From CAWIXB01 sp963839955 (GTDB lineage: Bacteria > Actinomycetota > Actinomycetes > JACCUZ01): DNA of 64,000 nt. The translations under genes and the position numbers were made by a program. This document shows, in pieces, positions 1 to 8,962 of the stretch. The notes below the pieces were generated by a model. The model had not been told where the DNA came from, did no database searches, and saw nothing but the letters and a program-made list of their open reading frames with translations. Location of the stretch: the NCBI GenBank assembly GCA_963839955.1, contig CAWIXB010000001.1, positions 3,286,001-3,350,000 on the forward strand, in the 5' to 3' direction. Each line of letters begins with the position of its first letter. Within the stretch, counting starts at the first letter, position 1.

Positions 1-116
1 CCATGGAAGCGCGGCTCGGTCGGCTTCTTCTCCTCGGGGTACTGCTCGGTCACGACCTTCTTGAACATCGTCCCGAACGTCACACCGAAGCCTCTGACCT
101 GGTCGACGAGGGTCAC
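1..116 (-). CDS. nuoI: NADH-quinone oxidoreductase subunit I, N-terminal fragment
   Basis: First 38 codons of NuoI, the peripheral-arm subunit that carries two [4Fe-4S] clusters and passes electrons towards the quinone site; the cluster-binding region lies beyond the window edge. The visible N-terminus (MTLVDQVRGFGVTFGTMFKK) fits the amphipathic helix that begins actinobacterial NuoI. The GTG start was chosen because it overlaps the nuoH stop as GTGA, the pattern used at the other junctions of this operon. Identity rests on this short stretch and on position after nuoH. Confidence 0.85.
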   Translation of the reverse strand, partial: MTLVDQVRGFGVTFGTMFKKVVTEQYPEEKKPTEPRFH

Positions 117-1414
117 TGGTCATCCTCCGTCCGCCCTGCCAGGGCCGGCTGCGCCGGGAGCTCCTGGCCGGGCATCGGCGGCACGGGGTGCCCGCCCGCC
201 ATCGGGTCGAAGTCCGTCTCCGGTTCGTCCTGCGTCTCGGCTGCGGCCCTGCGTACCGCGATGGCGTCCCAGATGAAGCTGAGTACCAGGAACACGCCGA
301 GCGCGCCACCGAGCCAGATGAGGTACTGGCGCGCGGAGATGTCGTACTCGGTGTTGATCGCGCGGAACGTGGCGACGGCCAGCAGCCAGGCGAGGGCGGC
401 CGGGATCAGCAGCTTCCAGCCGAGCGCCATGAACTGGTCGTAACGCAGCCGGGGCAGCGTGCCACGCAGCCAGATGAAGAAGAACAGGAAGAGCAGCACC
501 TTGACGATGAACCACAGGATCGGCCACCAGCCGGAGTTGGCGCCCTCCCAGATGCTGGTCAGGCCGAACGGCGCGTGCCAGCCGCCCAGGAAGAGCGTCG
601 TGGCCAGGGCCGAGACGGTGACCATGTTGATGTACTCGGCGAGGAAGAACAGCGCGAACTTCAACGAGCTGTACTCCGTGTGGAACCCGCCGACGAGCTC
701 GCCCTCGGCCTCGGGCAGGTCGAAGGGCGCGCGGTTGGTCTCGCCCACCATTGACACGACGTAGATGAGGAACGAAGGGAGCAGCAGGATGGCGTACCAG
801 ACCTGGTTCTGCGCCTCGACGATCTCCGACGTCGACATCGACCCGGCGTAGAGGAAGACGCCGACGAACGAGAGGCCCATCGCGACCTCGTAGGAGATCA
901 TCTGCGCCGACGAGCGCAGCCCGCCGAGCAGCGGATAGGTCGAACCGCTGGACCAGCCGGCGAGCACGATGCCGTAGATGCCCACCGAACCGACGGCGAG
1001 GATGTAGAGCACGGCGACCGGCAGGTCTGTCAGCTGCAGCGCCGTGGCGTGTCCGAACATCGAGACCTCGGGGCCGAACGGGATGACGGCAAAGGTCATG
1101 AACGCCGGCACGACCGCGAACAGCGGCGCGAGGATGAACACCGCGCGGTCGGCGGCCTTCGGGATGATGTCTTCCTTGAAGGCGAGCTTGACGCCGTCGG
1201 CGAGGCTCTGCAGCAGGCCGAAGGGACCGTGGCGGTTGGGGCCGATGCGGTGCTGCATGCGCGCGACGACGCGCCGCTCCCACCAGATCGTGAACAGCGT
1301 CATCAGCACGAGGAAGGCGAAGATGGCGACTGCCTTGATGATGACCAGCCACCACGGGATCGGCTGGTCGGCACCGAAACCGGAGACGTCGGGCGAGGCG
1401 AGCAGGTAAGTCAC
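113..1414 (-). CDS. nuoH: NADH-quinone oxidoreductase subunit H
   Basis: Membrane subunit of complex I that forms, with NuoB and NuoD, the chamber through which quinone reaches cluster N2. The 433-residue product has about eight hydrophobic segments and the family signature WWERRVVARMQHRIGPNRHG near residues 44-63, plus the EYSSLKFALFFLAEY region near residue 245. It is about 100 residues longer than E. coli NuoH; the last 50 or so residues form an acidic, Pro-rich tail (DEPETDFDPMAGG), a common feature of actinobacterial NuoH. The GTG start overlaps the nuoG stop as GTGA, and its own stop overlaps nuoI. Cotranscribed with the rest of nuo. Confidence 0.97.
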   Translation of the reverse strand: MTYLLASPDVSGFGADQPIPWWLVIIKAVAIFAFLVLMTLFTIWWERRVVARMQHRIGPNRHGPFGLLQSLADGVKLAFKEDIIPKAADRAVFILAPLFAVVPAFMTFAVIPFGPEVSMFGHATALQLTDLPVAVLYILAVGSVGIYGIVLAGWSSGSTYPLLGGLRSSAQMISYEVAMGLSFVGVFLYAGSMSTSEIVEAQNQVWYAILLLPSFLIYVVSMVGETNRAPFDLPEAEGELVGGFHTEYSSLKFALFFLAEYINMVTVSALATTLFLGGWHAPFGLTSIWEGANSGWWPILWFIVKVLLFLFFFIWLRGTLPRLRYDQFMALGWKLLIPAALAWLLAVATFRAINTEYDISARQYLIWLGGALGVFLVLSFIWDAIAVRRAAAETQDEPETDFDPMAGGHPVPPMPGQELPAQPALAGRTEDDQ

Positions 1415-3849
1415 TTGTCACCGCCAGCCGAGAGTCGCACGACCGAGCCGGAGTGCGCACCGAGATCGCGCCTGACGTGGCAGCCGGTGGAGGCCGCAGG
1501 GAGCCACACCACCCGGTCGGGCATGTCGCGCACCACGAACGCCGGCACGGTGACCGACCCGGTGGCGGTCGACACCGTCAACTGGTCGCCGTCCGCGACG
1601 CCGGCCTCCGCGGCGGTGGCCGCCGAGAGCCGCGCCGCGGCGGAGCGTGCCGTCCCGGCCAGGAACGGCTCGCCCTCCTGCAGCCGACCCTCGTCGAGCA
1701 GCAGGTGCCACGTGGCCAGCTCGGCCTCGCCCGCTCCGGGCTCGGGCAGTGCCGTCGCGCTCGCTGGCACCGGCGCAGGACCAGCGGCCCGCGCACCGTC
1801 CCACGTGCCGAGCTCGGCGAGCTCGCGTCGCGCGGCAGCCACGTCGGGCAAGCCGAGGTCCACGCCCATCTGTGCGGCCAGCGAGTGCAGCACCCGGACG
1901 TCGGGCATCGCGTCGGTGCCCCGCAGGACCTCGTCGAAGGGCCGGTGTCGACCCTCCCAGTCGAGGAACGTGCCGGCCTTCTCCACGACGGGTGAGACCG
2001 GCAGGACGACGTCGGCGCGGCTGGTCACCTCCGACGGGCGCAGCTCGAGACTGACCACGAACGGCGCGGCGTCGATCGCGGCGAGCGCCGCAACCGGGTC
2101 GGGCAGGTCGTAGGGATCGACACCGCCCACGACAAGGGCGCGCACGGCGCCGTAGTGCACACCGTCGAGGATGCCCGTCGTGTCTCGTCCTTCGCCGATC
2201 GGCAACGACTCGATGCCCCACGCCGTCGCGATGTCGACCCGCGCTTCCACGTCGGCCACCGGTCGGCCGCCGGGCAGCAGGCCGGGCAGGGCGCCCGCCT
2301 CGACGGCACCGCGCTCGCCGGCCCGGCGCGGCACCCAGGCCACGCGCGCGCCGGTCGACTCGGCCAGCCGGGCGACGGCCGCGAAGCCGCCCGGCACCTC
2401 GGCCAGTCGCTCGCCGACGAGGATGACCGCGCCCTCGCGCAGCGCGGCCGCCGTCTCGGCGACCCGCTGGTCGCCGGAGGCCAGCGCGTCGAGCACCTCG
2501 GGCTCGGTGCCGGGCGCCGCGGCGATGAGGAGCCCGGACAGCTTCTCCAGGCCGCGGCTCAGCCACGGCGCGACGGCGTGCACCCCAAGACCGCCACGGC
2601 GCACCGCCTTGCGCAGCCGCAGGAAGATGATCGGTGACTCCTCCTCGGGCTCCAACCCGACGAGCAGCACGGCGCCGGCCTTCTCGAGGTCGGTATAGGT
2701 GACGTCGAGACCCCGGCCGGCGACGTGCGAGGCGAGGAACGCGCCCTCCTCGGCCGAGTGGGGCCGGGCCCGGAAGTCGACGTCGTTGGTGTCCAGGGCG
2801 ACCCTGGCGAGCTTGGCGTAGCCGTAAGCGTCCTCGAGGGTCGCCCGTCCGCCGACGAGGACACCGGTGGCACCACGCGCCGCCGCCAGACCGTCGGCGG
2901 CGATGGAGAGCGCCTCGGCCCACGACGTCGGCACCAGGTCGCCGTCGTCGTCGCGCACCATCGGCGTGGTGAGACGGTCCTGCGCGACGGCGTACTGGAA
3001 CGCCCAGCGACCCTTGTCGCAGTTCCACTCCTCGTTGACCTGCGGGTCGTCGCCGGCCAGCCGGCGCAGCACCGTGCCGCGCCGGTGGTCGGTGCGCATC
3101 GCGCAGCCCGACGCGCAGTGCTCGCAGACCGACGGGCTCGAGACGAGGTCGAACGGGCGCGAGCGGAACCGGTAGGCGGCGCCGGTGAGAGCGCCGACGG
3201 GGCAGATCTGCACGGTGTTGCCGGAGAAGTAGGACTCGAACGGCTCCGACTGGTAGATGCCGACCTGCTGGAGCGCGCCGCGTTCGAGCATCTCGATGAA
3301 CGGGTCACCCGCGACCTGCGCCGAGAAGCGCGTGCAGCGCGCGCACAGGACGCACCGCTCGCGGTCGAGCAGAACCTGAGAGGAGATGTTGATCGGCTTG
3401 GGGAAAGTGCGCTTGACGTCCTGGAAGCGCGACTCGCCGCGGCCGTTGCTCATCGCCTGGTTCTGCAGCGGGCACTCGCCGCCCTTGTCACACACCGGGC
3501 AGTCGAGCGGGTGGTTGATGAGCAGCATCTCCATGACGCCCTGCTGCGCCTTGTCGGCGACGGGCGAGGTGAGCTGGGTCTTGACCTCCATACCGTCGGC
3601 CACCGGTGTGGTGCACGAGGCCGCGGGCTTGGGCGGGCCGGGAGACACCTCGACCAGGCACTGACGGCAGGCGCCCACCGGATCGAGCAGCGGGTGGTCG
3701 CAGAACCGCGGGATCTGGATGCCGATGAGCTCCGCCGCGCGGATGATCAGCGTGCCCTTGGGCACCGACACCTCGATGCCGTCGATGGTGAGGGTGACCA
3801 TCGGCGTGCCCTGCTGCACGGCGGCAGGGTTGTTGCTGGTGACCGTCAT
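1411..3849 (-). CDS. nuoG: NADH-quinone oxidoreductase subunit G
   Basis: Large iron-sulphur subunit of the NADH-oxidising arm, 812 residues. The N-terminal ferredoxin-like domain carries probable [2Fe-2S] ligands C50, C61, C64 and C79 (FCDHPLLDPVGACRQC). Next come the HPLDCPVCDKGGECPLQ segment (His/Cys ligands of N5), the CVLCARC...CPVGAL clusters and CEHCASGC (fourth cluster), then a molybdopterin-oxidoreductase-like domain. The open frame extends further upstream, but that part is antisense-like low-complexity over nuoF. The ATG at 3849 was chosen because it overlaps the nuoF stop (ATGA). An internal Met at residue 17 (MVTLTIDG) is an alternative start. Confidence 0.96.
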   Translation of the reverse strand: MTVTSNNPAAVQQGTPMVTLTIDGIEVSVPKGTLIIRAAELIGIQIPRFCDHPLLDPVGACRQCLVEVSPGPPKPAASCTTPVADGMEVKTQLTSPVADKAQQGVMEMLLINHPLDCPVCDKGGECPLQNQAMSNGRGESRFQDVKRTFPKPINISSQVLLDRERCVLCARCTRFSAQVAGDPFIEMLERGALQQVGIYQSEPFESYFSGNTVQICPVGALTGAAYRFRSRPFDLVSSPSVCEHCASGCAMRTDHRRGTVLRRLAGDDPQVNEEWNCDKGRWAFQYAVAQDRLTTPMVRDDDGDLVPTSWAEALSIAADGLAAARGATGVLVGGRATLEDAYGYAKLARVALDTNDVDFRARPHSAEEGAFLASHVAGRGLDVTYTDLEKAGAVLLVGLEPEEESPIIFLRLRKAVRRGGLGVHAVAPWLSRGLEKLSGLLIAAAPGTEPEVLDALASGDQRVAETAAALREGAVILVGERLAEVPGGFAAVARLAESTGARVAWVPRRAGERGAVEAGALPGLLPGGRPVADVEARVDIATAWGIESLPIGEGRDTTGILDGVHYGAVRALVVGGVDPYDLPDPVAALAAIDAAPFVVSLELRPSEVTSRADVVLPVSPVVEKAGTFLDWEGRHRPFDEVLRGTDAMPDVRVLHSLAAQMGVDLGLPDVAAARRELAELGTWDGARAAGPAPVPASATALPEPGAGEAELATWHLLLDEGRLQEGEPFLAGTARSAAARLSAATAAEAGVADGDQLTVSTATGSVTVPAFVVRDMPDRVVWLPAASTGCHVRRDLGAHSGSVVRLSAGGDK

Positions 3850-5186
3850 CGGGCGCTCACCCCCGCCGCCGCAGCGTTCTCGAACAGCGTGGCCGCCCTG
3901 GGATCGAAGGGGCACCGGCCGTCGGTGAGGTGCTCGATGTACTCGTCGCGGAAGTACTGGATCGACGAGGTGATCGGGCTGGTCGCGCCGTCGCCGAGAG
4001 CGCAGAACGCCCGGCCGAGGATGTTGTCGGAGATGTCGAGCAGCTTCTCCAGGTCCTCCTCGCTGCCCTCGCCGTGCTCCAGCCGCCGCAGGATCTGCAC
4101 CAGCCAGAAAGTCCCCTCGCGACAGGGCGTGCACTTGCCGCACGACTCGTGGGCGTAGAACTCGCTCCAGCGCAGGACGGCGCGCACGACGCACGTCGTC
4201 TCGTCGAAGATCTGCAGCGCCTTTGTGCCGAGCATCGAGCCGGCGCTGACCATGCCTTCGTAGGACAGGGGTACGTCGAGGTGCTCGGCCGTCAGCAGCG
4301 GTGTCGACGAGCCACCGGGCGTCCAGAACTTGAGCTCGTGCCCTTCGCGCACGCCGCCGGAGAGGTCGAGCAGCTCGCGAAGGGTGATGCCCAGCGGCGC
4401 CTCGTACTGGCCGGGCCGGGTCACGTGGCCCGACAGGGAGAAGATCGTCATGCCCTTCGACCGGCTGCGCGGGTCGTCACTGCTGGTGCCCATGCCGGTG
4501 AACCAGTCGACGCCCTCGCGCACGATGCCGGGGACGCTCGCGATCGACTCGACGTTGTTGATGACCGTCGGTGAGCCGTAGAGACCCGCGACCGCAGGAA
4601 ACGGCGGGCGCAGCCGGGGCTGCCCTCGAAGGCCCTCGAGCGAGTCGAGCATCGCTGTCTCCTCGCCGCAGATGTAGGCACCCGCGCCCGCGTGCACGAT
4701 GATCTCGAGGTCGTAGCCGGAGTCCAGGATGTTCGTGCCGGCGTAGCCCGCTTCGTAGGCCTCGCGCACGGCGTTCTGCATGCGACGCAGGACGTGCACG
4801 ACTTCGCCGCGGACGTAGATGAACGCTTTCGCCGCGCGGATCGCGTAGGACGAGATGATCACGCCCTCGACCAGCTCGTGGGGGCTGGCCATCATCAGCG
4901 GGATGTCCTTGCAGGTTCCTGGCTCCGACTCGTCCGCGTTGACGACGAGGTAGATCGGCTTGTCGGTCTCCTTGGGGATGAAGCCCCACTTCATCCCGGT
5001 GGCGAAGCCGGCGCCGCCCCGACCGCGCAGCTCTGAGTCCTTGACGAGCTGCACGAGGTCGTCCGGCGTCCTGGTCAGGGCGCTGCGCAGAGCCGAGTAG
5101 CCGTCGTGTCGTTCGTAGACGGCGCGGGTCCAGGACTCGGGCTGGTCCCACGTCCGGGTCAGCACCGGCGTCAGCGGCGTGGTCAC
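3846..5186 (-). CDS. nuoF: NADH-quinone oxidoreductase subunit F
   Basis: NADH-binding subunit of complex I; it holds FMN and [4Fe-4S] cluster N3 and accepts hydride from NADH. The 446-residue product shows the Gly-rich nucleotide site RGRGGAGFATGMKWG near residues 54-68, the ESEPGTCKD FMN region, and the cluster ligands ESCGKCTPCREG followed by FCALGDGATSP near the C-terminus. Length is normal for the family. The GTG start overlaps the nuoE stop (GTGA), and its stop overlaps the nuoG ATG. Confidence 0.97.
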   Translation of the reverse strand: MTTPLTPVLTRTWDQPESWTRAVYERHDGYSALRSALTRTPDDLVQLVKDSELRGRGGAGFATGMKWGFIPKETDKPIYLVVNADESEPGTCKDIPLMMASPHELVEGVIISSYAIRAAKAFIYVRGEVVHVLRRMQNAVREAYEAGYAGTNILDSGYDLEIIVHAGAGAYICGEETAMLDSLEGLRGQPRLRPPFPAVAGLYGSPTVINNVESIASVPGIVREGVDWFTGMGTSSDDPRSRSKGMTIFSLSGHVTRPGQYEAPLGITLRELLDLSGGVREGHELKFWTPGGSSTPLLTAEHLDVPLSYEGMVSAGSMLGTKALQIFDETTCVVRAVLRWSEFYAHESCGKCTPCREGTFWLVQILRRLEHGEGSEEDLEKLLDISDNILGRAFCALGDGATSPITSSIQYFRDEYIEHLTDGRCPFDPRAATLFENAAAAGVSAR

Positions 5187-5848
5187 AACGCACCGTCCTC
5201 GTCGTCCATGGCGGCGTCGCGTCGGGCGATGTCGAGGCCGGCAAGTGTCGCCGGACCGGCACCCGCGCCTTCATCTGCGCGGCCGTCGTAGAAGCCGGCG
5301 AGCACACGCGACACCTCGCGGAACGAGCAGAGGGTCGTGGCGCCTCGCGTCGGTGTCACCTCGCGCCCGCCACGCAGGTCGTCGACGAGCGTCACGGCCG
5401 ACTCGGGCGTCTGGTTGTCGAAGAACTCCCAGTTGACCATCATCACGGGCGCGTAGTCGCATGCCGCGTTGCACTCGATGTGCTCGAGGGTGACCATGCC
5501 GTCGTCGGTGGTCTCGTCGTTGCCGACGCCGAGATGGTCCTTCAGTGTCGCGAAGATCTGGTCGCCACCCATGACCGCGCAGAGCGTGTTGGTGCACACG
5601 CCGACGGCGTACTCACCGTTGGGCCGACGCTTGTACATCGTGTAGAACGTCGCGACGCCGGCCACCTCGGCGGTGGAGATGTCGAGCACGTTCGCGCAGA
5701 ACTCGATGCCGTCGGGGCTGACGTAGCCCTCCTCCGACTGCACGAGGTGCAGCAGCGGCAGCAGCGCGGACCGGCTGCGTGGATAGCGCGCGATGACCTC
5801 CTGTGCGTCGATCTCGAGCCGCTCGCGCACGTCGACCGGGAAGCTCAA
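5183..5848 (-). CDS. nuoE: NADH-quinone oxidoreductase subunit E
   Basis: 24-kDa-type thioredoxin-fold subunit of the NADH dehydrogenase module, carrying [2Fe-2S] cluster N1a. Both ligand pairs are visible: CTNTLC (C-x4-C) and CNAAC (C-x3-C). The 221-residue protein has a typical core and a 40-residue Ala/Asp/Gly-rich tail. The start codon is TTG at 5848, read as MSFPVDV; it was chosen because it overlaps the nuoD stop (TTGA) and the product begins where the family begins. TTG is the only such start in the operon and may lower initiation, leaving NuoE dependent on coupling to nuoD. Confidence 0.95.
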   Translation of the reverse strand: MSFPVDVRERLEIDAQEVIARYPRSRSALLPLLHLVQSEEGYVSPDGIEFCANVLDISTAEVAGVATFYTMYKRRPNGEYAVGVCTNTLCAVMGGDQIFATLKDHLGVGNDETTDDGMVTLEHIECNAACDYAPVMMVNWEFFDNQTPESAVTLVDDLRGGREVTPTRGATTLCSFREVSRVLAGFYDGRADEGAGAGPATLAGLDIARRDAAMDDEDGAL

Positions 5849-7203
5849 CGGTCCACTCCCCCCATGACCGGGTCGATGCTGGCAATCGACGCGATCACGT
5901 CGGCGATCATCGAACCTTCTGCCATCGCGGGCGCTGCCTGCAGGTTGTTGAACGACGGGTCACGGAAGTGCACGCGATAGGGGCGGGTGCCTCCGTCGCT
6001 CACCAGGTGGACGCCGAGCTCGCCGCGGGGGGACTCGATCGCGGTGTAGGCCTGGCCGGCCGGCACGCGGAAGCCCTCGGTGACCAGCTTGAAGTGGTGG
6101 ATGAGGGCCTCCATCGACTGCCCCATGATGTGCTTGATGTGGTCGAGCGAGTTGCCCAGACCGTCGGCGCCGAGAGCCAGCTGGGCGGGCCAGGCGATCT
6201 TCTTGTCCTCGATCATCACCGGACCGGGCTGGAGCTTGTCGAGGCACTGCTCGACGATCCGCAGCGACTCTTTCATCTCGGCGATGCGGATGAGGAACCG
6301 GCCGTAGGCGTCGCAGGACGTCTGGGTCGGCACGTCGAACTCGTAGTTCTCGTAACCGCAGTAGGGCTGGGACTTGCGCAGGTCGTGGGGCAACCCGGTC
6401 GCGCGCAGGATGGGGCCGGTGATGCCCAGCGCCATGCACCCGGTGAGGTCGAGGTAGCCGACGCCGGACGTGCGCTCCATCCAGATCTTGTTGCCGACCA
6501 GGAGGTTCTCCATGTCGGCCATTCGCTTGGGCAGCAGGGTGAGCAGGTTGCGCACCCGGTCGACGGCGCCACGAGGGAGGTCCTGCGACAGCCCGCCGGG
6601 CCGGATGTAGGCGTGGTTCATCCGCAGACCGGTGATCATCTCGAAGACATCGAGGATCTCCTCGCGCTCGCGGAAGCCGAACGTCATCGCGGTCAGGGCG
6701 CCGAGCTCCATGCCGCCGGTGGCCAGGCACACGAGGTGGGAGGAGATGCGGTTGAGCTCCATCATCATGACCCTGATGACCTGCGCCCGCGCGGGGATCT
6801 GGTCCTCGATGCCGAGCAGCCGCTCGATGCCGGCGACGTACGCGTACTCGTTGTGCAGCGGTGCGAGGTAGTCCATCCGCGTCACGAACGTGACGCCCTG
6901 GGTCCAGGTGCGGTACTCGCAGTTCTTCTCGATGCCGGTGTGCAGGTAGCCGATGCCGAGCCGGCACTCGGTGACCGTCTCGCCTTCTAGCTCGAGGATG
7001 AGCCGCAGCACACCGTGGGTCGACGGGTGCTGCGGGCCCATGTTGACCACGATGCGCTCGTCCGCGCTCTCGCCGAGGTCCGCGGCCATGGTCTCCCAGT
7101 CCTGACCGGTGACCGTGTAGACGGTGCCCTCGGTGGTCTCGCGGGACGACGAGTAGGGGTCGTCGTCGGGAGCTGTGGTCGTGTCGGGGTGGTCGGTGCT
7201 CAT
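5845..7203 (-). CDS. nuoD: NADH-quinone oxidoreductase subunit D
   Basis: 49-kDa-type subunit, descended from the large subunit of NiFe hydrogenases; with NuoB it forms the quinone-reduction site. The 452-residue product contains the diagnostic NMGPQHPSTHGVLRL segment near residues 53-67, followed by LGIGYLHTGIEKNCEYRTW, and the ESPRGELGVHLVSDG segment near the C-terminus. About 50 N-terminal residues (Asp/Thr-rich) precede the conserved core, as in other actinobacteria. The ATG overlaps the nuoC stop (ATGA). Confidence 0.97.
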   Translation of the reverse strand: MSTDHPDTTTAPDDDPYSSSRETTEGTVYTVTGQDWETMAADLGESADERIVVNMGPQHPSTHGVLRLILELEGETVTECRLGIGYLHTGIEKNCEYRTWTQGVTFVTRMDYLAPLHNEYAYVAGIERLLGIEDQIPARAQVIRVMMMELNRISSHLVCLATGGMELGALTAMTFGFREREEILDVFEMITGLRMNHAYIRPGGLSQDLPRGAVDRVRNLLTLLPKRMADMENLLVGNKIWMERTSGVGYLDLTGCMALGITGPILRATGLPHDLRKSQPYCGYENYEFDVPTQTSCDAYGRFLIRIAEMKESLRIVEQCLDKLQPGPVMIEDKKIAWPAQLALGADGLGNSLDHIKHIMGQSMEALIHHFKLVTEGFRVPAGQAYTAIESPRGELGVHLVSDGGTRPYRVHFRDPSFNNLQAAPAMAEGSMIADVIASIASIDPVMGGVDR

Positions 7204-7907
7204 CAGTTGTAGGACCTCCGCTCGTCAGGCGGTGGCACCTGAGCACCCTTGTACTCGACGGGGATGCCCCCGAGCGGATAGTCCTTGCGCTGCGGGTGGC
7301 CGGGCCAGTCGTCGGGCATCTCGATGCGGGTCAGCCCGGGATGGCCGTCGAACACGATGCCGAAGAAGTCGAACGTCTCGCGCTCGTGCCAGTCGTTGCC
7401 GGGATAGACCGAGACTGCCGATGGCAGATGGGGGTCGGCGTCGGGGCACGTCGACTCCACCCGGAGGCGTCGGTTGTGGGTCACCGACACGAGCGGGTAG
7501 ACGGCGTGCAGCTCGCGTCCGGTCTCCTGCGGGTAGTGGACACCCGAGACGCCCATGCACATCTCGAATCGCAGCGCCGGGTCGTCGCGCAACGCGCGCA
7601 GTACGCCGACGAGGTGCTCGCGGCGTACGTGCAGCGTCATCTCGCCGTGCTCGATGATGACCTGCTCCACCGCGTCGCCGAACGCAGGAACCACGTCGGC
7701 GAGCCGGTCGGCCACCTCGTCGAAGTAGCCGCCGAACGGCCGGGCCGAGGCCCGTGCCAGCTGCACCGGGCGCACCAGACCGCCGTAGCCGGAGGTGTCA
7801 CCGCTGCCGCGCGGGCCGAACATGCCGCGGCGTACGTCGATCGTCTCGACGTCGTCGGCGGCGGTCGGTGGCCGGTTCTCCGGCAGGTTGCGGTCGAGCT
7901 CGCTCAT
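7203..7907 (-). CDS. nuoC: NADH-quinone oxidoreductase subunit C
   Basis: 30-kDa-type structural subunit that helps dock the NADH arm onto NuoB/NuoD; it carries no cofactor. The 234-residue product has the C-terminal family signature around ERETFDFFGIVFDGHPGLTR, then the RKDYPLGG end. NuoC and NuoD are separate here, unlike the fused NuoCD of enterobacteria. The frame is open further upstream inside nuoB, but the ATG at 7907 (MSELDRNLPENRP) overlaps the nuoB stop (ATGA) and is the supported start. The first 70 residues are a variable hydrophilic extension. Confidence 0.95.
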   Translation of the reverse strand: MSELDRNLPENRPPTAADDVETIDVRRGMFGPRGSGDTSGYGGLVRPVQLARASARPFGGYFDEVADRLADVVPAFGDAVEQVIIEHGEMTLHVRREHLVGVLRALRDDPALRFEMCMGVSGVHYPQETGRELHAVYPLVSVTHNRRLRVESTCPDADPHLPSAVSVYPGNDWHERETFDFFGIVFDGHPGLTRIEMPDDWPGHPQRKDYPLGGIPVEYKGAQVPPPDERRSYN

Positions 7908-8458
7908 CGCAGCAGGCCCTTCATCTGGGCCGTGGGCTTGGCGGTGAGAGCCAGTTGCTCGGCCTCGCGCTCGGCCTTCACCCTGTTGGAGCCGAGCGGG
8001 GCGTGCTGGATCTGGTCGTGCAGCTTGAGGATCGCGTCCATCAGCATCTCCGGCCGCGGCGGGCAGCCGGGCAGGTAGATGTCGACGGGCACGACGTGGT
8101 CGACGCCCTGCACGATCGCGTAGTTGTTGAACATGCCGCCGCTTGACGCGCAGACGCCCATCGAGAGCACCCACTTGGGGTTGGGCATCTGGTCGTAGAT
8201 CTGGCGCAGCACCGGAGCCATCTTCTGGCTGACCCGGCCGGCCACGATCATCAGGTCGGCCTGACGCGGCGACGCCCGGAAGACCTCCATGCCGAACCGC
8301 GCCAGGTCATAGCGTGGCGCCCCGGCCGCCATCATCTCGATGGCGCAGCAGGCCAGGCCGAACGTCGCCGGCCACAGCGACGACTTGCGCATGTAGCCGG
8401 CCAGCTTCTCGACGGTCGTGAGCAGCACGCCGCTGGGGAGCTTCTCCTCGATGCCCAT
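7904..8458 (-). CDS. nuoB: NADH-quinone oxidoreductase subunit B
   Basis: Carries the terminal [4Fe-4S] cluster N2, which reduces quinone. The 184-residue product shows the tandem cysteines of LACCAIEMM, then GVCASSGGMFNNY and YLPGCPPRPE, together the four N2 ligands. Open frame continues upstream into nuoA, but MGIEEKLPSG at 8458 is the conserved beginning of NuoB. A spacer of 11 bases separates it from the nuoA stop, so this is the one nuo junction in the window without overlap. An AG-rich ribosome-binding stretch (GGGAGGC) lies just before the ATG. Confidence 0.97.
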   Translation of the reverse strand: MGIEEKLPSGVLLTTVEKLAGYMRKSSLWPATFGLACCAIEMMAAGAPRYDLARFGMEVFRASPRQADLMIVAGRVSQKMAPVLRQIYDQMPNPKWVLSMGVCASSGGMFNNYAIVQGVDHVVPVDIYLPGCPPRPEMLMDAILKLHDQIQHAPLGSNRVKAEREAEQLALTAKPTAQMKGLLR

Positions 8459-8469
8459 GGGAAGCCTCC

Positions 8470-8829
8470 CTAGTCCCAGTCCAGCCCACCGCGACGCCAG
8501 ACGTAGGCGTAGGCGGTGAGCAACGTGACGATGAACAGCACCATCTCGACGAGTCCGAAGATCCCGAGAGCGTCGAAGTGCACGGCCCACGGGTAGAGGA
8601 ACACGATCTCGATGTCGAAGATGATGAAGAGCATCGCGGTCAGGTAGTACTTGACCGGGAAGCGTCCCCCGCCGACGGGCTGCGGGGTCGGCTCGATGCC
8701 GCACTCGTAGGCGTCCAGCTTGGCTCGGTTGTAGCGCTTGGGGCCGGTGAGGGCGCCGGCGACCAGCGAGAAGGCACCGAAGCCGAAGGCGACGATCGCT
8801 AGGACGAGAATGGGTGCGTAGGCCTCCAC
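8470..8829 (-). CDS. nuoA: NADH-quinone oxidoreductase subunit A
   Basis: Small membrane subunit at the junction of the two arms of complex I, 119 residues, three transmembrane helices (about 4-27, 63-85, 90-112). The Cys-containing loop KLDAYECGIEP and KYYLTAMLFIIFDIE are the family hallmarks. The GTG at 8829 (read MEAYAPILVL) was chosen over an upstream ATG at 8904 because the intervening 25 residues look non-conserved and an AGAGGGGAG ribosome-binding stretch lies about 12 nt before it. First gene of the nuo operon; a candidate promoter lies at 8903-8932. Confidence 0.93.
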   Translation of the reverse strand: MEAYAPILVLAIVAFGFGAFSLVAGALTGPKRYNRAKLDAYECGIEPTPQPVGGGRFPVKYYLTAMLFIIFDIEIVFLYPWAVHFDALGIFGLVEMVLFIVTLLTAYAYVWRRGGLDWD

Positions 8830-8902
8830 GCCGGGGTCACTCCCCTCTGTCCGAGTACGTCGACTGCAGGAGACAGCGCCCGGCGCGTGTCCGGGGATCG
8901 CC

Positions 8903-8932
8903 ATCCTAGAAGCGCTGTGGGAGCGGTCCGAA
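8903..8932 (-). promoter_or_regulatory. Candidate promoter of the nuo operon
   Basis: On the minus strand a TAGGAT -10 box (8903-8908) lies 18 nt downstream of a weak TTCGGA -35 (8927-8932). This would give a leader of about 67 nt before the nuoA GTG. No Rex operator like the one at 33217-33234 was found here by eye. Only the -10 matches well. Confidence 0.4.
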
Positions 8933-8933
8933 C

Positions 8934-8946
8934 GCGGGCTCCCCGC
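8934..8946 (-). terminator. Weak hairpin after the menJ-like gene
   Basis: GCGGG / CCCGC arms with a 3-nt loop, 16 bp beyond the stop codon of the reductase gene. Short stem and no U-tract, so it may be only a GC-rich coincidence in the nuo promoter region. Confidence 0.25.
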
Positions 8947-8962
8947 CTCTTTGACGTGGTCG

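Noticed and set aside
1049..2113. Long plus-strand frames opposite nuoH and nuoG, and similar frames over most minus-strand genes
   Set aside because: Rich in Arg, Asp, His and Gln with no domain matches; the minus-strand frames encode recognisable proteins.
8830..8962. Rex operator upstream of nuoA, as known in Streptomyces
   Set aside because: No TTGTGAA-type dyad could be found by eye in this gap, so Rex control of nuo here is not supported by the sequence.
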